Program-made: the position numbers and the translations under genes
Virus record (IMG/VR): IMGVR_UViG_3300037119_005203
Location: 1 to 35,777 of that record
Direction: 5' to 3' (one strand)
DNA: 35,777 nt
DNA from: a virus
Shown here: piece after piece, positions 13,061-19,819 of the stretch
How the letters are laid out: every line of letters begins with the position of its first letter
Numbering within the stretch: the stretch's first letter is position 1
The notes under the pieces: model-generated
Told to the model about the DNA's origin: nothing
The model's database searches: none
The model's input: only the letters and a program-made list of their open reading frames with translations

Positions 13061-13159
13061 CTAGCAAAAAACCCCCGCAGCCGATAGCCCATCGGCGACT
13101 CCGGTTGCCGATTCAGGCTCAATTTCGGATTGGGTTGCTTCGGCCTTCGAGATGGCCAT
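13061..13159 (-). CDS. Possible 32-residue leader peptide before the NusG-like gene
   Basis: The ORF starts in a TGATG overlap with the stop of 13159-13425 and ends 31 bases before the NusG-like start. It encodes an acidic, Ala/Ser/Glu-rich peptide ending GVFC. Its last codons cover a hairpin (GCCGAT pairing with ATCGGC, 13080-13096 on the plus strand) and a T6 tract (13071-13066 in the leftward direction). The arrangement resembles an attenuation leader, though eight bases separate the stem from the T tract. It may be a non-functional gap ORF. Confidence 0.33.
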   Translation of the reverse strand: MAISKAEATQSEIEPESATGVADGLSAAGVFC

Positions 13160-13425
13160 CACGGCGCTTTTTCGGCCGGTTCCACCGGCGGCGCCAACAC
13201 CATCACCTCCTCCGGCACCGGCAGCACCATCCACAGCAACCCCTCGTTACGTACCCACCTCAGCGCGGTTTCCGGGCTGATCATGTTGCCCTTCAGCGCT
13301 ACCCCGATCGAGGTCAGTTCCGCCTCGATCAGCTTCGCCTGCAAGCTCGCCTGCCGCAGCCTCGCCAGCAGAAACTCGCGATGCGAACCGTCCTCCATCA
13401 TCCCTCCATTCACCGCACCAGTCAT
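13159..13425 (-). CDS. Small phage protein, 88 residues
   Basis: The first 40 residues are helical (HREFLLARLRQASLQAKLIEAEL). They are followed by a short module GNMISPETALRWVRNEGLLWMV that looks like a second helical pair, and a Pro-rich acidic tail. The start could also be ATG 13401 or 13398, just after GGAGG. The 5' part lies inside the reading frame of 13247-13705 for up to 179 bases. It is part of the leftward run of short genes. The function is unknown. Confidence 0.72.
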   Translation of the reverse strand: MTGAVNGGMMEDGSHREFLLARLRQASLQAKLIEAELTSIGVALKGNMISPETALRWVRNEGLLWMVLPVPEEVMVLAPPVEPAEKAP

Positions 13426-13705
13426 CGCGATCCACGTCCGGCCAGTTGGTGGCGCTGGCCTGCTCGCCGGCCTCCTCCGTCAGCTCTCTACGGGTCGGCG
13501 CTGCGAACCCAGCGATTTGGTTCTGACTCAACGCGATGTCGCGCAGCAGCTCACCGAGAAAATGGCGATACCAGCTGTACGGCTCCGGGGCTTTGCGATG
13601 GCAGGCCAAGTACCCGTATTCGTATCCCCGCGCATAAAAACAGGTTTGACAGCGTTGCGCCTCCGCACCGTTAGAGACGATCATCGTGTACGGCAGCTTG
13701 CTCAT
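13247..13705 (-). CDS. Small zinc-ribbon phage protein with long overprinted tail, 152 residues
   Basis: The start at 13705 (MSKLPYTMIV) overlaps the upstream stop (ATGA). The conserved part has CQTC at about residues 19-22, a C near residue 35 (YLACHRKAPEP) and a closing WPDVDRDDWCGEW. This C-x2-C, C and WCGEW arrangement is typical of a small zinc-binding phage family. After about residue 103 the frame stays open for roughly 50 more residues of Gly, Ala, Glu and Arg over the next gene. That part looks like a shadow, so the functional protein is probably the first 105 residues. Confidence 0.72.
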   Translation of the reverse strand: MSKLPYTMIVSNGAEAQRCQTCFYARGYEYGYLACHRKAPEPYSWYRHFLGELLRDIALSQNQIAGFAAPTRRELTEEAGEQASATNWPDVDRDDWCGEWRDDGGRFASRVSAGEAAAGELAGEADRGGTDLDRGSAEGQHDQPGNRAEVGT

Positions 13706-13983
13706 TCCTCGTCTCCGAACGCCGCCTGCCACTGCGCCTCATCGATGCCGGTCATCAGGATTTCGCGGTCCGCGTCCGTCAGCTCGGGCAGCAGCTCCTG
13801 AATCAGGCCGTCGCCGGCCAGCCACGCCAGATAGCGCGCGTGCTGATCGGGCGGCAGCCTCACCGTCGAGGCGGTAAAGCCGCTCCAGCCCGGCGGCGTG
13901 ACGGTGACGGTCCAGATCCCATCAGCGCCGCGATCCGATCTGCGCTGCGGTCCGATTCCCAGCTTGTCCGCGATCGTCCTCAT
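13702..13983 (-). CDS. Small phage protein, 93 residues
   Basis: The N-terminal half holds a beta-rich segment (GIWTVTVTPPGWSGFTASTVRLPPDQ) and the C-terminal half is helical and acidic (LPELTDADREILMTGIDEAQWQAAF). Its end overlaps the next gene's start by four bases. The last segment resembles the end of other short proteins in this kind of operon. It has no motif of known function. Confidence 0.72.
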   Translation of the reverse strand: MRTIADKLGIGPQRRSDRGADGIWTVTVTPPGWSGFTASTVRLPPDQHARYLAWLAGDGLIQELLPELTDADREILMTGIDEAQWQAAFGDEE

Positions 13984-14137
13984 GGTGCCTCCGTTTCAGC
14001 CGCGCTGGGATTACCACGGTATCGTTGCAGGCGTTGCAGGCGCGCCCCGTCGCCACCGGCATAGCATGGTGGCCATATTCGTCGAACGGCTTGTGGCAGA
14101 TCGCGCAGGTGAAAGCCTGATTGGTGCGGCTGATCAT
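13922..14137 (-). CDS. Small double-CxxC zinc protein, 71 residues
   Basis: CAIC near residues 11-14, EYGHHAMPV in the middle and the block GRACNACNDTVVIPARL near residues 31-47 make two CxxC knuckles of one zinc ribbon. A widespread small phage and bacterial family has the same C-x2-C...YG...GR-C-C-x2-CN pattern. The last 20 residues lie over the start of the 93-residue gene by 62 bases and are basic. It may bind nucleic acid. The start overlaps the upstream gene (ATGA). Confidence 0.75.
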   Translation of the reverse strand: MISRTNQAFTCAICHKPFDEYGHHAMPVATGRACNACNDTVVIPARLKRRHHEDDRGQAGNRTAAQIGSRR

Positions 14138-14439
14138 GGCGAGCTAGACTCCGGTGCGAAGGCGATACGAATCACATCGTCGATGTCCTTGTGGAAGCAC
14201 GCCGGATTGTCGTTGATAGCGTCGATCCTGCGCAGCGCCGCCTCCAGTACCTCGATCCGCTCGCGAGCCATGTCCATGGTCGTGGTCGCCTGACGCAGGC
14301 TAATGTTCGCCTCCGCCATCAGGCCACTAGCTTCCTCGATGCAGTCGATCGCTCTTGTTGCAGTGCCCTTAACCCAATCCGACGGTGCGAACTCCACCAG
14401 ATGGCGCAACTCCCAAAGCACGTCGCCATTCGCCGTCAC
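14134..14439 (-). CDS. Coiled-coil phage protein, 101 residues
   Basis: A helical protein whose central part (about residues 28-75, including MDMARERIEVLEAALRRIDAI) has a heptad pattern. It continues with a conserved-looking tail NDNPACFHKDIDDVIRIAF. Similar tails occur in many small phage proteins of unknown role. The gene lies in an ATGA-coupled chain. A weak GAGGG-type binding site precedes its ATG. Confidence 0.73.
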   Translation of the reverse strand: MTANGDVLWELRHLVEFAPSDWVKGTATRAIDCIEEASGLMAEANISLRQATTTMDMARERIEVLEAALRRIDAINDNPACFHKDIDDVIRIAFAPESSSP

Positions 14440-14452
14440 AGCGCCCTCACTC

Positions 14453-14716
14453 TCATTTTGGTACGTACTCAGGCGGCGCTAGGAAGTCGCCCCAATGCAG
14501 GTACTCATCCTCGTCGGCGTTGCCGCGTTCGAGCTGCGTCGTATCATCAAAGCAGCTATCGCAAAGCCATCGGCCATCCGGCAGCAAGCGTAGCTCGTCG
14601 CGATCGTAGTGCCCGCATTCCTCCGGGCAACCATCAGCGCAATCGCTGCAAACGTACATGATCCGCCCAGTCGAAATTTGCGAAGCTCCAGCGTGATCAG
14701 CTCGTGATTCGCTCAT
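14453..14716 (-). CDS. Zinc-ribbon-like phage protein, 87 residues
   Basis: The start at 14716 overlaps the helicase stop (ATGA); an internal ATG at MYVCSDC is an alternative. The Cys pattern is CSDC, CPEEC, then LCDSC after DGRW, enough for one or two zinc sites. The C-terminus is acidic (NADEDEYLHWGDFL). Its direct coupling to the helicase gene suggests it may assist it. Confidence 0.7.
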   Translation of the reverse strand: MSESRADHAGASQISTGRIMYVCSDCADGCPEECGHYDRDELRLLPDGRWLCDSCFDDTTQLERGNADEDEYLHWGDFLAPPEYVPK

Positions 14717-16203
14717 AACGCCCGCGCTTTCTTCGCATACTTGATCTGCCCGGCGCGGACCCATGCCATCACCTTCGGCGAAATGCTGTTGATCGGCTTG
14801 GCGTAGCGCTCGATGCCGTTCGGCCAGACCCCGAACTTCTCGCGGTACTTGTTCGCCGCCCAGCCCGGCTTGTAGCCGTGATAGCGGCCATAGGCCTGCA
14901 GCTCGGAGAGAAACTGCGCCTTATCGAGCGTCGACCACTCCCGGTTGGCCTTCTTCATCGTCCGCAGCATGTCGGCGCGGTCGATCTCGATCAGCACGCC
15001 GTCGTTTTCGAGGATGTTGCTCTGCAGCTTGTTGAGCGCACCGCAGTTCGGGCAGATCCGGTTCTTGTTCGGCGGGTGCAGCGCGCCGCACACCTTGCAT
15101 TCCACCGGCAGCCTGTCGCGCGGCACCGCCGCCGCTTTCGGCTTCGGCGTGCCGTCGTCCAGCTCGTCATGCATGATGTCGGTGACAAAGCCGAGCCGCT
15201 GCGTGGTGTCGCTGTGATCGAGGATCACCAGCCGCTGCTTGCCCGGCGCGGTGCGTAGGCCGCGGCCGATGATCTGCACATAGCGCATTTCGCTGCGTGT
15301 CGGCCGCGCCAAGATCAGGCAGCGCACATCCCAATCCACCCCCATCGTCAGGGTGTCGACGTTGACCACGACCTGATAGGTGCCGTTGTGGAACATCCGC
15401 TTGATGCTGCTGCGAACGTCCAGCGGCGTCTCGGCGTCCTGATAACCGCACTTGATGCCGGCGTATTCGAACCGCTCCTGCAGGGCCTTGGCGTGGGCGC
15501 AGTCGACCGCAAAGCACAGCGTCTGACCCTGGCCCCATTGCTTCTGATAGGTCTCGATGATATCGGCGCTCAGACTGCCGCGCTGCATCGCCTCCGATAA
15601 CTGATCCTGCTGATATTCGCCCGCCGTAATCTTGACGCCCTTGAGGTCCGGATGGCCGGTGGCGAACACCTTGAACGGCGACAGGTAGCCGTCGCCGATC
15701 AGCTCCGCCGTGGTGGTCACCGTCAGCAGGCTATGAAAATGCTGCCCCAGCCCCTTGGCCCACGGCGTCGCCGACAGCCCGATGAACAGCTTGTCGGCAA
15801 ACCGCGCGTCCGCCAGCCAATTCTTGTGCGCCTTGTACAGCACATGGCATTCGTCAAACATGATGATATCGGCGTCCGGAAAGCCGCGATTGGCTACCGT
15901 CTGAATCGAGCAAATCTGAATCGGCTTGACCCAATCGGTCATGATGTGGCGCTGCTGTATCACCCCGACATCTCGTAGCCCGTCGGCCGCGAACGCCTCC
16001 AGCGTCTGGTCAATCAGCGAGATCGCCGGCACCACGAACGCCAGCCGCTTGCGCTTGGCATGCGCACCGTTGCCGATCGTCGACGCCATCAGGGTCTTGC
16101 CAGCCCCGGTCGGTGCCTGCAGCACGATCCGCTTGACGCCGCCGCGAATGCTGTCGCGCAACGCGTTGATCGCTTCGGTCTGATAAGGGCGAAGCTCGCT
16201 CAT
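14713..16203 (-). CDS. SF2 DEAD/H-type DNA helicase, 496 residues
   Basis: Helicase motifs are in order: Q-like RPYQTEAI (5-12), motif I APTGAGKT (30-37), motif II DECH (117-120), motif III SAT (144-146), and motif VI QIIGRGLR (310-317). A zinc knuckle with two C-x2-C pairs (C369/C372 and C384/C387) lies after the core, followed by a basic helical tail ending KKARAL. This is the UvsW/RecG-like SSL2-type (ResIII) family seen in many phages, where it drives replication fork remodelling or origin unwinding. It is coupled to genes on both sides (16200-16388 and 14453-14716). Confidence 0.92.
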   Translation of the reverse strand: MSELRPYQTEAINALRDSIRGGVKRIVLQAPTGAGKTLMASTIGNGAHAKRKRLAFVVPAISLIDQTLEAFAADGLRDVGVIQQRHIMTDWVKPIQICSIQTVANRGFPDADIIMFDECHVLYKAHKNWLADARFADKLFIGLSATPWAKGLGQHFHSLLTVTTTAELIGDGYLSPFKVFATGHPDLKGVKITAGEYQQDQLSEAMQRGSLSADIIETYQKQWGQGQTLCFAVDCAHAKALQERFEYAGIKCGYQDAETPLDVRSSIKRMFHNGTYQVVVNVDTLTMGVDWDVRCLILARPTRSEMRYVQIIGRGLRTAPGKQRLVILDHSDTTQRLGFVTDIMHDELDDGTPKPKAAAVPRDRLPVECKVCGALHPPNKNRICPNCGALNKLQSNILENDGVLIEIDRADMLRTMKKANREWSTLDKAQFLSELQAYGRYHGYKPGWAANKYREKFGVWPNGIERYAKPINSISPKVMAWVRAGQIKYAKKARAL

Positions 16204-16388
16204 ATTAGCTCCATCTCCTCCATTGCTTGTATGATATCCCTCATGCCCTGCAGGTACGTTTCCTGCAAAAGGAAGCTAACGGGCTTATCTAAACCCACAC
16301 TGTCGAGAAAAGGCATCGTCCGACGTCGGAGCATCTCACGCATCTCAGGTGTCAGCTTCAATTCCTTGTGCTTCGCCCTAGCGCTCAT
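16200..16388 (-). CDS. Small helical protein, 62 residues
   Basis: This gene directly precedes the helicase and overlaps its start by four bases. It is basic at the N-terminus (MSARAKHKELKL) and acidic at the end (IIQAMEEMELI), with several short helices; MREMLRRRTMPFLD is the most regular. A ribbon-helix-helix or adaptor role is possible but not shown. Confidence 0.7.
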   Translation of the reverse strand: MSARAKHKELKLTPEMREMLRRRTMPFLDSVGLDKPVSFLLQETYLQGMRDIIQAMEEMELI

Positions 16389-16576
16389 ACCAGTCGCTCC
16401 GATTCGCTGCGCACCCGGTAGTCCTCCACGATCGCCTCCATCAGGCTGATCTCCCGCCGCGCCACGTTCGGCGTCATCTTGCCGTTCTGCATCAGCCGCG
16501 CGTACACCCGCCGCCGGTACAGCAGCTCGCGCTCGGCGCAGTGCAGCTTGTCGGTCTCGGTGATGCTATCATTCAT
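16385..16576 (-). CDS. Small charged protein, 63 residues
   Basis: The start at 16576 (MNDSITETD) overlaps the upstream gene's end by eight bases. The body is a long helix rich in Arg and Glu (KLHCAERELLYRRRVYARLMQNG), followed by KMTPNVARREISLMEAIVEDY. It looks like a helical hairpin. The family is unknown. Confidence 0.7.
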   Translation of the reverse strand: MNDSITETDKLHCAERELLYRRRVYARLMQNGKMTPNVARREISLMEAIVEDYRVRSESERLV

Positions 16577-16769
16577 ATCGCATCTCGATCCGTAGGTCCT
16601 TCTTGCCTTGCTTCTCGATGACAAACGCCAGAAACGCTTCCATCACCTGCGGCTCCAGCGCCACCCAATGGTCGCCATCCTCGCGCGGTGCCCGCAACGT
16701 GAACATGAACCCGTCGAACGAGGCATACAGCCCGTCGCCGAGATAGCTTTCCTCGCGCTCGCTCATCAT
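16569..16769 (-). CDS. Small phage protein, 66 residues
   Basis: The start at 16769 lies in an ATGATGA overlap with the upstream stop. The sequence YLGDGLYASFDGFMFTLRAPR followed by HWVALEPQVMEAFLAFV is recognisable as a short protein common in phages of alphaproteobacteria: a beta-hairpin part plus one helix. There is no assigned function. Confidence 0.75.
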   Translation of the reverse strand: MMSEREESYLGDGLYASFDGFMFTLRAPREDGDHWVALEPQVMEAFLAFVIEKQGKKDLRIEMRYE

Positions 16770-17101
16770 GCCGATCCCTTGGTGCCGGTGATCCGCTGCT
16801 CCATCTCGCGCCCAAAGACCCGCAATTCCCGCTCGATCAATTCCATCTTGTGGATGTCGCCTTGTGTCTCCGCTTCGCCGGGATCGAGGATGTTCATCAG
16901 CGATGAAAACAAATGCTGCGAGCCGGCCATGAACGCCATGCGGCATTCATCGATCTGCACCGCTGACGCGTCCGCCGGCAATACCAGCACGCGATAGCCA
17001 GTCCAGCCGGCCTCGATCAACCTGCCGTCATCGGCGACCCTCTTGCTCACTTCGGTGGCAATGCGTTCGATCTGTTCTCGGTTTTTCATGCGCTTACTCA
17101 T
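16766..17101 (-). CDS. Phage protein, 111 residues
   Basis: It begins basic (MSKRMKNREQIERIATEV), then GRLIEAGWTGYRVLVLPADASAVQIDECRMAFMAGSQHLF, and ends as an acidic helix. The GWxG and FxAGxQHLF segments recur in hypothetical phage proteins of this host range. It is coupled to the next gene upstream by ATGA. The function is unknown. Confidence 0.76.
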   Translation of the reverse strand: MSKRMKNREQIERIATEVSKRVADDGRLIEAGWTGYRVLVLPADASAVQIDECRMAFMAGSQHLFSSLMNILDPGEAETQGDIHKMELIERELRVFGREMEQRITGTKGSA

Positions 17102-17346
17102 TGCTTGCCCTCCGGTTCACTATCGCGGCCTTCCCACCGCGCTACCAATTCCTTGAGCGCCACCAGCACGTCGCCGCGGACGCCGTTGCCGATGTAATTG
17201 ACACAGCCGGCCTCGCCGAAATTGTAGGTCAGCAGCGCAAAGCCGACGCGCTTCGGATGACCTCTGCCGTTGAAATATTCGTCCAGCAGCGCGGCCACAT
17301 CATTCATTTCCTGGCGCCATTCCGCCGCGATCGGATCATGGTTCAT
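17098..17346 (-). CDS. Small phage protein, 82 residues
   Basis: The sequence GRGHPKRVGFALLTYNFGEAGCVNYIGNG followed by VALKELVARWEG is typical of a small phage family with a conserved NYI motif and a closing ARWEG helix. The gene is ATGA-coupled on both sides, so it belongs to the same translated chain as 16766-17101 and 17343-17618. No biochemical role is known to me. Confidence 0.77.
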   Translation of the reverse strand: MNHDPIAAEWRQEMNDVAALLDEYFNGRGHPKRVGFALLTYNFGEAGCVNYIGNGVRGDVLVALKELVARWEGRDSEPEGKQ

Positions 17347-17618
17347 TGATCGCCCTCCTTTGCCTTGAAATACTCAGCCCTCACCCGCTGAAGCGCAATG
17401 ACGCCACGATCATCGGCAAGCTGATTACTTTCTGCATCGGTAAGCTTGCGCAGCGTCAGCTCATCGCCGAACGCCATCAAATTCCCGCAGTAAAAGCAGA
17501 TCGAAATATCACCGACCTTCGGTCGGATATCATCGGCTGTGGGATGTGTTGCCGCATCCAACACCTTACCGCAGCTCGGACAGGCTGATGGGATCATATC
17601 AGTAGCCATCGCCTTCAT
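17343..17618 (-). CDS. Zinc-ribbon protein, 91 residues
   Basis: I start it at ATG 17618 (MKAMATDM), which has GAGGGGTG a few bases upstream; the second in-frame ATG, four codons on, is also possible. CPSCGKVLDAAT near the N-terminus and CFYCGNLMAFGD about 35 residues later form a classical two-knuckle zinc ribbon. The rest is helical and basic. It may bind nucleic acid or a protein partner. Confidence 0.76.
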   Translation of the reverse strand: MKAMATDMIPSACPSCGKVLDAATHPTADDIRPKVGDISICFYCGNLMAFGDELTLRKLTDAESNQLADDRGVIALQRVRAEYFKAKEGDQ

Positions 17619-17620
17619 GG

Positions 17621-17860
17621 CTACACCCCTCGACGTTTGATCAGCCCGGACAAATTCATGTCCACCTGCCAGCCCTCCAGCTCCGTCAGCAGCAGCTTGC
17701 ATGTCTGCATATGATCACTGACCCGATCATCATCTTCACAAACCCAGTCCGCCTTTAGATTGTCACAGCACCGGATGTAGTCGTGTAATGCATCGATCAG
17801 GCCGACGGTGGCTTCCGGAAAATCCAGCGGCATCGCATCCAGCATTCGTTCAATGTTCAT
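17621..17860 (-). CDS. Small helical protein, first gene of the leftward operon, 79 residues
   Basis: The ATG at 17860 is preceded by AGGAG at good spacing, with a promoter-like sequence just upstream (17882-17910). The product is an acidic helical protein with CC in the middle (YIRCCDNLKAD) and a basic end (IKRRGV). It would be the first product of the 17.9-11.4 kb leftward transcript. No family is recognised. Confidence 0.72.
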   Translation of the reverse strand: MNIERMLDAMPLDFPEATVGLIDALHDYIRCCDNLKADWVCEDDDRVSDHMQTCKLLLTELEGWQVDMNLSGLIKRRGV

Positions 17861-17881
17861 GGCGTGCGCTCCTGATTGCCG

Positions 17882-17926
17882 ATCGTGGTTTCCGTGGTTT
17901 CAAATGTCAAGCGTTGCTTATCATTG
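17882..17926 (-). promoter_or_regulatory. Leftward promoter with adjoining operator
   Basis: On the minus strand TTGACA (17910-17905), 17 bases, then CACGAT (17887-17882) make a credible sigma-70-type promoter with a perfect -35 and a weak -10. Directly upstream lies TTGCTTATCATTG (17914-17926), containing the 9-mer GCTTATCAT shared with other control sites. This would drive the long leftward operon. Confidence 0.5.
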
Positions 17927-17979
17927 TTCCGCGTCAATTAAGGTTCCCCATGTTCTCCCCTCTCTCAACACTACTACTG

Positions 17980-18496
17980 TTAAGTAAGGGAAAAGATTCT
18001 TGCTTCCTTACTTCACCTTGGAGAGCGTCCTTGTGGATAGAGTCCACCTAAGCGCGCTGACGAGACAGCGACGCTGCGGCGATCCGGGAAGCGAGACAGA
18101 AGTAGGGTTAGTTTTGTCCCATAGAACAAACCGTGTCCCTACCGCTCCTGCGGATAGGCGACGCCCTAGCCAAGGTGGCGTCATCCCGGCCCGATCTTTT
18201 TCGCACCTTGGTGCGGCTGCTGGGGGAATCGAGCTGCGCCCTCCCCCGTGCCCTGTGCAGCATCCCAACCCACCAGCTCAGCTGGCCCTTGTGGGCAGTG
18301 CAAACACGGGCAAAGGGGGTCCGGTGGCCGATGGCCAATGCCCGTCACCGATGCCTTTGGAACTTTTACTTGCGGGGAGGAGCTTGCGAGGATACTGTGA
18401 GGTTGTTACTTGGTACCCCACGTTCCTTTGCCATTCCCGCGAAGTTTGGCATCGGTCTTTCGGCCCGCTCCGCGATCAACGGGGCGGGCCATTTTT
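17980..18496 (+). ncRNA. Candidate structured RNA (unproven)
   Basis: About 500 bases lack a convincing gene but are dense in inverted repeats on the plus strand. AAGTAAGG pairs with CCTTACTT (17982-17989, 18006-18013). GTGGA/TCCAC is a hairpin at 18033-18047. TAGGG and CCCTA enclose GTTTTGT and ACAAAC in the 18.10-18.14 kb area. GACGCC pairs with GGCGTC near 18.16-18.18 kb, CGCAC with GTGCG at 18202-18215, and GGGGG with CCCCC near 18.22-18.25 kb. CCAGCTCAGCTGG is a palindrome at 18273-18285. The stretch ends in an intrinsic terminator, as a stand-alone RNA gene would. No known RNA class matched by eye (not RNase P RNA or tmRNA), and no clear promoter was seen. A weak protein ORF (18133-18570) runs through the terminator and is the main alternative. 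Confidence 0.35.
18462..18496 (+). terminator. Intrinsic terminator ending the 18.0-18.5 kb region
   Basis: GGCCCGCTCC pairs with GGGGCGGGCC (one or two wobbles) around GCGATCAAC and is followed by ATTTTT. It reads rightward, although every annotated gene in the surrounding area is on the minus strand. Confidence 0.75.
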
Positions 18497-18680
18497 CGAA
18501 AGGTGCTTCGAAGCCGGCACTTTGCGCCCCTCAGCCGGTTTGTCTAGCCGGTTTGTTAAACATTTTATGACGGCCCAGCCACATATCTAGTGGGATACCA
18601 GCCGCTTAACCCCCAGCGCTTGTATTGTACCAACGGACAAGGGCGCGGCCGCCGCCCCCGTCGGCGCAGCACGCAAAGGG

Positions 18681-18730
18681 ATGCTTATCATTTCGCGGCA
18701 ATGTCAGGATGGTAAGGTTTGCTTATCGAT
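18681..18730. promoter_or_regulatory. Two operator-like copies
   Basis: ATGCTTATCATTT (18681-18693) and TTTGCTTATCGAT (18718-18730) share TGCTTATC. The second lies over the last codons of the RuvC-like gene and is embedded in GGTAAGGTTTGCTTATCG, which closely resembles AAGGTTTGCTTAACCG at 22651-22666. Pairs of such sites are usual for phage repressors. The rest of 18497-18680 has no recognisable feature. Confidence 0.45.
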
Positions 18731-19249
18731 CAGCCGACGCTTCGGCCGAAACAGCGGCGAATGGGTGTGCGCCAGATCCGGCCGCGCCGTGCAAACCGCG
18801 TAGCTCCACAGCGCGCAGGCGTCGGCCTCGTCGTCATTGGTCACCCGCCAGCCCAGCCCCTCGCAGCGCTCGCGCGTCTTTGCCTTGGCCAGATCGCGTT
18901 TCAAATTGGCGCCGATAAAGTGCACCCGGACCGCGGCGACGCGCACCTCGTACAGCTCGACCACGCCGTGGCATAGCTCGTCGACGTGCTCGCAGCAGCC
19001 GATCAAAAACCGAATCGCGTCGGTGTTGGTGCGCCCCATCATCAGCATCGGCAGCGCGGCGCTCTCATAGATCACGCGGGCGCACTGATCGAGCTGCGGC
19101 GCCAGCCACGCCCGCAGCTCGCGATAGCGCTGCGGCTTGTCGCCGTGCAGCAGAAAGCGACCGAACGTCGGCGTCTCGCCGGGCCGGCCGAACGCCCAGC
19201 CGGTGCGGGTGGCGAGGTCGAGCGCCAGGATGTTACCGCTGAACGTCAT
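18704..19249 (-). CDS. RuvC-like Holliday junction resolvase, 181 residues
   Basis: The RNase H-like fold is shown by ILALDLATRTGWAFG (D11), the second acidic strand VIYESAALP (E62), and DDEADACALW near the C-terminus (D140, D143). These four acidic residues bind the two metal ions of RuvC-family nucleases. The length is right for phage RuvC. It would cut Holliday junctions and branched DNA during replication and before packaging, and it complements the RecE/RecT pair further right. It overlaps the end of the upstream gene by 17 bases. Confidence 0.87.
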   Translation of the reverse strand: MTFSGNILALDLATRTGWAFGRPGETPTFGRFLLHGDKPQRYRELRAWLAPQLDQCARVIYESAALPMLMMGRTNTDAIRFLIGCCEHVDELCHGVVELYEVRVAAVRVHFIGANLKRDLAKAKTRERCEGLGWRVTNDDEADACALWSYAVCTARPDLAHTHSPLFRPKRRLIDKQTLPS

Positions 19250-19601
19250 TTTTCTTAGCGTCCTTGTCCAGCGCGCTTATGATCGCTTTCAATTCGTTGG
19301 TATAGCCGCGGGCTTGGCGGTTGAAGTCATTCCGTGTTGTCTTGGTGAAACCATGTTCAACCGATATCTGCAGTAACGCTTCAAATAATGGCTTGCGATC
19401 TAATGCGGTATCCGGGTTGAAGTGCGGTGGCAAACCATGAGTCGCCTGAATCCGTTCTCGCAGGTTGCGTTCCTTTTGCCAGATCGGTGCAAGCTGAAGA
19501 TCGAGCGCGCTAATTTGACGTCGCAGCTCGATAACCTTCTCCTTTAACATCAGCCCGTCTGCGTACATTGTACGGCGATCATCTTCGGATAATTGCGCCA
19601 C
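19233..19601 (-). CDS. Helical phage protein with GTG start, 122 residues
   Basis: I place the start at GTG 19601 because AGGAG lies five bases before it; a longer frame to 19682 has no binding site. The N-terminal 60 residues are a charged coiled-coil type helix (MLKEKVIELRRQISALDLQLAPIWQKER). The second half (PLFEALLQISVEHGFTKTTRNDFNRQA) is a further helical domain that may contact DNA. It is adjacent to RuvC and overlaps it, but its role is unknown. Confidence 0.68.
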   Translation of the reverse strand: MAQLSEDDRRTMYADGLMLKEKVIELRRQISALDLQLAPIWQKERNLRERIQATHGLPPHFNPDTALDRKPLFEALLQISVEHGFTKTTRNDFNRQARGYTNELKAIISALDKDAKKNDVQR

Positions 19602-19749
19602 GGTGTCTCCTTGTTTGCCTCCGCGCCCAGATAACCGCCGCTGCCACCGCTGGCCAGAAGTAGAGCGCGAGCACATAGCCACCAGCTATCGGACAGCGGT
19701 TGACCCAGCGCAGCAGGCTCTGTTGTTCGTCGTCAAGAAAGGCCAGCAC
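19579..19749 (-). CDS. Possible small membrane protein, 56 residues
   Basis: A GTG start at 19749 lies within the last codons of the 28-residue ORF upstream (overlap of 17 bases). The product has a charged N-terminus (LDDEQQSLLRWVNRC), one hydrophobic segment (GGYVLALYFWPAVAAAVIW) and a very basic C-terminus (ARRQTRRHRGAIIRR), so it would span the membrane once with the basic end inside. The binding site is weak. It may be translated by coupling only. Confidence 0.42.
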   Translation of the reverse strand: MLAFLDDEQQSLLRWVNRCPIAGGYVLALYFWPAVAAAVIWARRQTRRHRGAIIRR

Positions 19750-19819
19750 GGCGCAACCCAAAAAAGGGCCACAGAATCAACCCTGCAATCAGCGTGTCAC
19801 CGTCGAATGGTTGCGCCAT
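19733..19819 (-). CDS. Membrane micro-protein, 28 residues
   Basis: GGAGGGAG lies eight bases before the ATG at 19819, a strong ribosome-binding site. After a polar start (MAQPFDGD) the peptide is hydrophobic (TLIAGLILWPFFGL), then basic, ending RRAGLS. The start lies inside the end of the nuclease-like gene 19797-20471. It forms a pair with the next small membrane ORF. Its role is unknown. Confidence 0.5.
   Translation of the reverse strand: MAQPFDGDTLIAGLILWPFFGLRRAGLS

Noticed and set aside
12493-13674. 393-residue plus-strand ORF opposite the NusG-like and zinc-ribbon genes
   Set aside because: Its translation is His, Arg and Pro-rich without domains, while the minus strand carries recognisable families with coupled starts.
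18133-18570. Protein ORF (145 residues) in the candidate RNA region
   Set aside because: It has a GTG start without a binding site, passes through a strong terminator, and its sequence shows no family features; kept as the main alternative to the RNA.
18000-18590. 196-residue plus-strand ORF in the same gap
   Set aside because: No usable start signal, Pro/Arg/Gly-rich translation, and it crosses the terminator.
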